64,000 nt of DNA from Larix kaempferi (Eukaryota > Streptophyta > Pinopsida > Pinales > Pinaceae). Position numbers and translations under genes: made by a program. This document shows, piece by piece, positions 62,656 to 64,000 of the stretch (positions are counted from its first letter, which is position 1; each line of letters begins with the position of its first letter). The notes beneath the pieces are model-generated. The model did not search any database. It worked only from the letters and a program-made list of their open reading frames with translations, and was not told the origin of the DNA. Location: assembly GCA_027924585.1 (NCBI GenBank), contig BSBM01000871.1:248001-312000 (forward strand). The letters are read 5' to 3'.

Positions 62656-64000
62656 TTGGTTGTTGGCCTGAGTGCCTTGTTTTTGAGCTCTCCTTCTGCA
62701 CACCTGGTTGCATTAGGGTTTTTGAGCTATTTTTTACTCACCTCAACCCACAGAGATTTGACACCATCTGTCACCATTGAGTCCCCGAGACATTCTCGGC
62801 GGCGCCTCAGGGGTGAGCCCCCACAGCACGGATCACTTGATACCACTTATCATCGATCTCAAGCCTTGTCACTTGACTCCACTCGTCAGCGGCACAGGAC
62901 TCCGTCACCCGATATTGACGCCCCTTACTTTACCTCTGATTCTGAAGAAGAGTCTGAGAACCCCATTTATACTGCCCCTACTAGCCCCATGCCTGGTACG
63001 ACTTCCACTCCTTTCCTTGTAGGGACCATTAGTGGCACATCCACCACTACACCTGTTTTGGGTATGCCCTCGATGGGGGCCACGTCCACCATTCTGGTCA
63101 CCATACCCATTCCAGTACCTAGAATACCTACCACTACTCCACTAGTGACTCACACCACCCATGGTGGTGCAGGACCCTCTTATACCTTAGTTCCCCCACT
63201 TAGGGGCAACGTCCCAAACCCTGTCCCTCCACTTGGGGGCATTGGCCCCAACTTGGCCCAACCCACTACTGTGTCACATCCTTCTTCCAGTCTGCCATTT
63301 ATGGCTAGCCTCAACCTGCCTGACCTAGCCAGACTGACCAACAATCCTATCCGACACGACCCCGCATGGTCTCACATGCCTACCAAGCTCCCCTCTGACA
63401 TCCCTAAGTTCGAGGGCAAAGCAGGTGAGGACCCTCAAAACCATATTATGTCCTTCCATCTATGGTGTTCCTCCAACTCCATAGTGGATGACTCTGTTCA
63501 CCTTCGTCTGTTACAACGCACCTTCACTGGCTCTGCAGCTAAGTGGTATATCGAGCAACCCCATGGGACCCATGCCACCTTTACTTCCCTGGCCTCAAAC
63601 TTCCTGCAGTTCTTCCAATTACCGGTTTGCTACGACGCGGGCGTTGAGATTCTCCTGTCTTGCAAACAAAACACGGCTACCCACATCACGGACCACATTC
63701 ATGAGTGGCGTTGACGCCGTAGCTTATGCAAGATCAAATTAGACGATTGTATCTTCCTAGATTGGTTCCTCAAGTCCCTTCTTCCTGTCATTGCTAAGGA
63801 TGTAGCTTCCGAAAGACCCCAGTCTGAAGAAGAGGCCATCCTTAAGGCACAGCAGTTCGACCTCATTTATGCCCAGTCGGGTTACCTTTATACCATTATA
63901 CCTGATGCGCCTCGCGAAGATTCCTCCCAACACGATGCGCCGGGGGCATCCCACGCTGCAGACGACATCATTGGCCGTGTTTCTTCACATCCCCAACCAT
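62656..64000 (+). pseudogene. Retrotransposon gag (capsid) gene, broken by TGA, incomplete
   Basis: Gag forms the particle that packages the element RNA. The frame is open from 62656 to 63711, but the first codons contain no ATG; the first in-frame ATG is 62989. Either the true start has been lost or it lies elsewhere. The N-terminal part is Pro/Ser/Thr-rich and low complexity. From about 63400 it carries the retrotransposon gag domain: PKFEGKAGEDPQNHI, then LLQRTFTGSAAKWYIEQPHG, FFQLPVCYD and HITDHIHEWR. TGA at 63712-63714 falls where relatives usually have a further Arg (HEWRRR). The same frame resumes with RRSLCK and stays open for 95 codons to the window end, including LKAQQFDLIYAQ. A single point mutation (CGA to TGA) explains the break. 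Confidence 0.85.

Larger units (their letters stand above)
60355..64000 (+). mobile_element. Ty3/gypsy-like LTR retrotransposon, 5' part, cut by the window end
   Basis: The element interrupts the satellite at 60354/60355. It shows a 5' LTR (60355-61078), a primer-binding-site candidate, a long leader with GC-rich tandem repeats, and gag. Pol and the 3' LTR would lie beyond the window. Gag similarity and layout fit Ty3/gypsy elements of plants, but the integrase and RT that would confirm this are outside. If the insertion is simple, the 5-bp sequence CCTAG (60350-60354) should recur after the 3' LTR. Confidence 0.8.

Overview
The window looks like non-genic DNA from a large, repeat-rich seed-plant nuclear genome. 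A gymnosperm is favoured but not proven. The evidence is a plant L1-type LINE with a DUF4283-type ORF1 and an ORF2 carrying a C-terminal RNase H domain, plant-type LTR retrotransposons (one LTR longer than 4 kb), and satellite monomers built from CT runs and telomere-like CCCTAAA-related motifs. I found no intact host protein-coding gene, no rRNA or tRNA gene and no CRISPR array.

Left part (1-17.4 kb). Positions 1-100 are repeated without mismatch at 14329-14428. Between the copies lies a decayed LINE, about 101-11737. It has a broken ORF1 (about 294-1527), a broken ORF2 (1660-6065: endonuclease, reverse transcriptase, zf-RVT and RNase H) and a 3' part (10419-11737). ORF2 is interrupted by a 4332-bp insertion (6082-10413) with TG...CA ends and a 5-bp target duplication CAGCT, best read as a solo LTR. 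That LTR holds several families of short tandem repeats, including a 71-bp unit carrying the palindrome AAAACGTTTT at exact 71-bp spacing. AT-rich DNA follows (11.7-17.4 kb), with a cluster of small tandem duplications at 14.9-15.9 kb.

Middle (17.4-60.35 kb). A 43-kb satellite of one orientation is built from monomers of (CT)n plus a telomere-like core, TAAACCCCTAACCCCCAAT. Larger structure is visible: anchor sequences recur at 17397, 22583, 25163, 27860 and 39275, and there are local tandem duplications of 37, 75, 197, 260, 547 and about 940 bp. An 11.4-kb tandem duplication is also present (25447-36876 and 36877-46289). Its second copy lacks about 1.96 kb, with microhomology at the junction. 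The array alternates GAGA-type runs with telobox-like motifs, the two motif classes that recruit Polycomb repressive complex 2 in Arabidopsis. This makes it a candidate giant Polycomb-response-like or structural (triplex, G-quadruplex) array.

Right part (60.355-64 kb). The array is cut by a Ty3/gypsy-like LTR retrotransposon that runs off the window. It shows a 724-bp 5' LTR with a TATA box and a perfect 11-bp hairpin, a primer-binding-site candidate, a GC-rich leader with about 15 copies of a 32-bp repeat, and a gag gene broken by a TGA in a conserved Arg-rich stretch.

The history I infer: LINE insertion, later LTR-element insertion into it and reduction to a solo LTR, nearby satellite growth by repeated unequal exchange, and LTR retrotransposon insertion at or near the array edge. 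Short ORFs in the satellite are side effects of GA repeats lacking stop codons on the minus strand.
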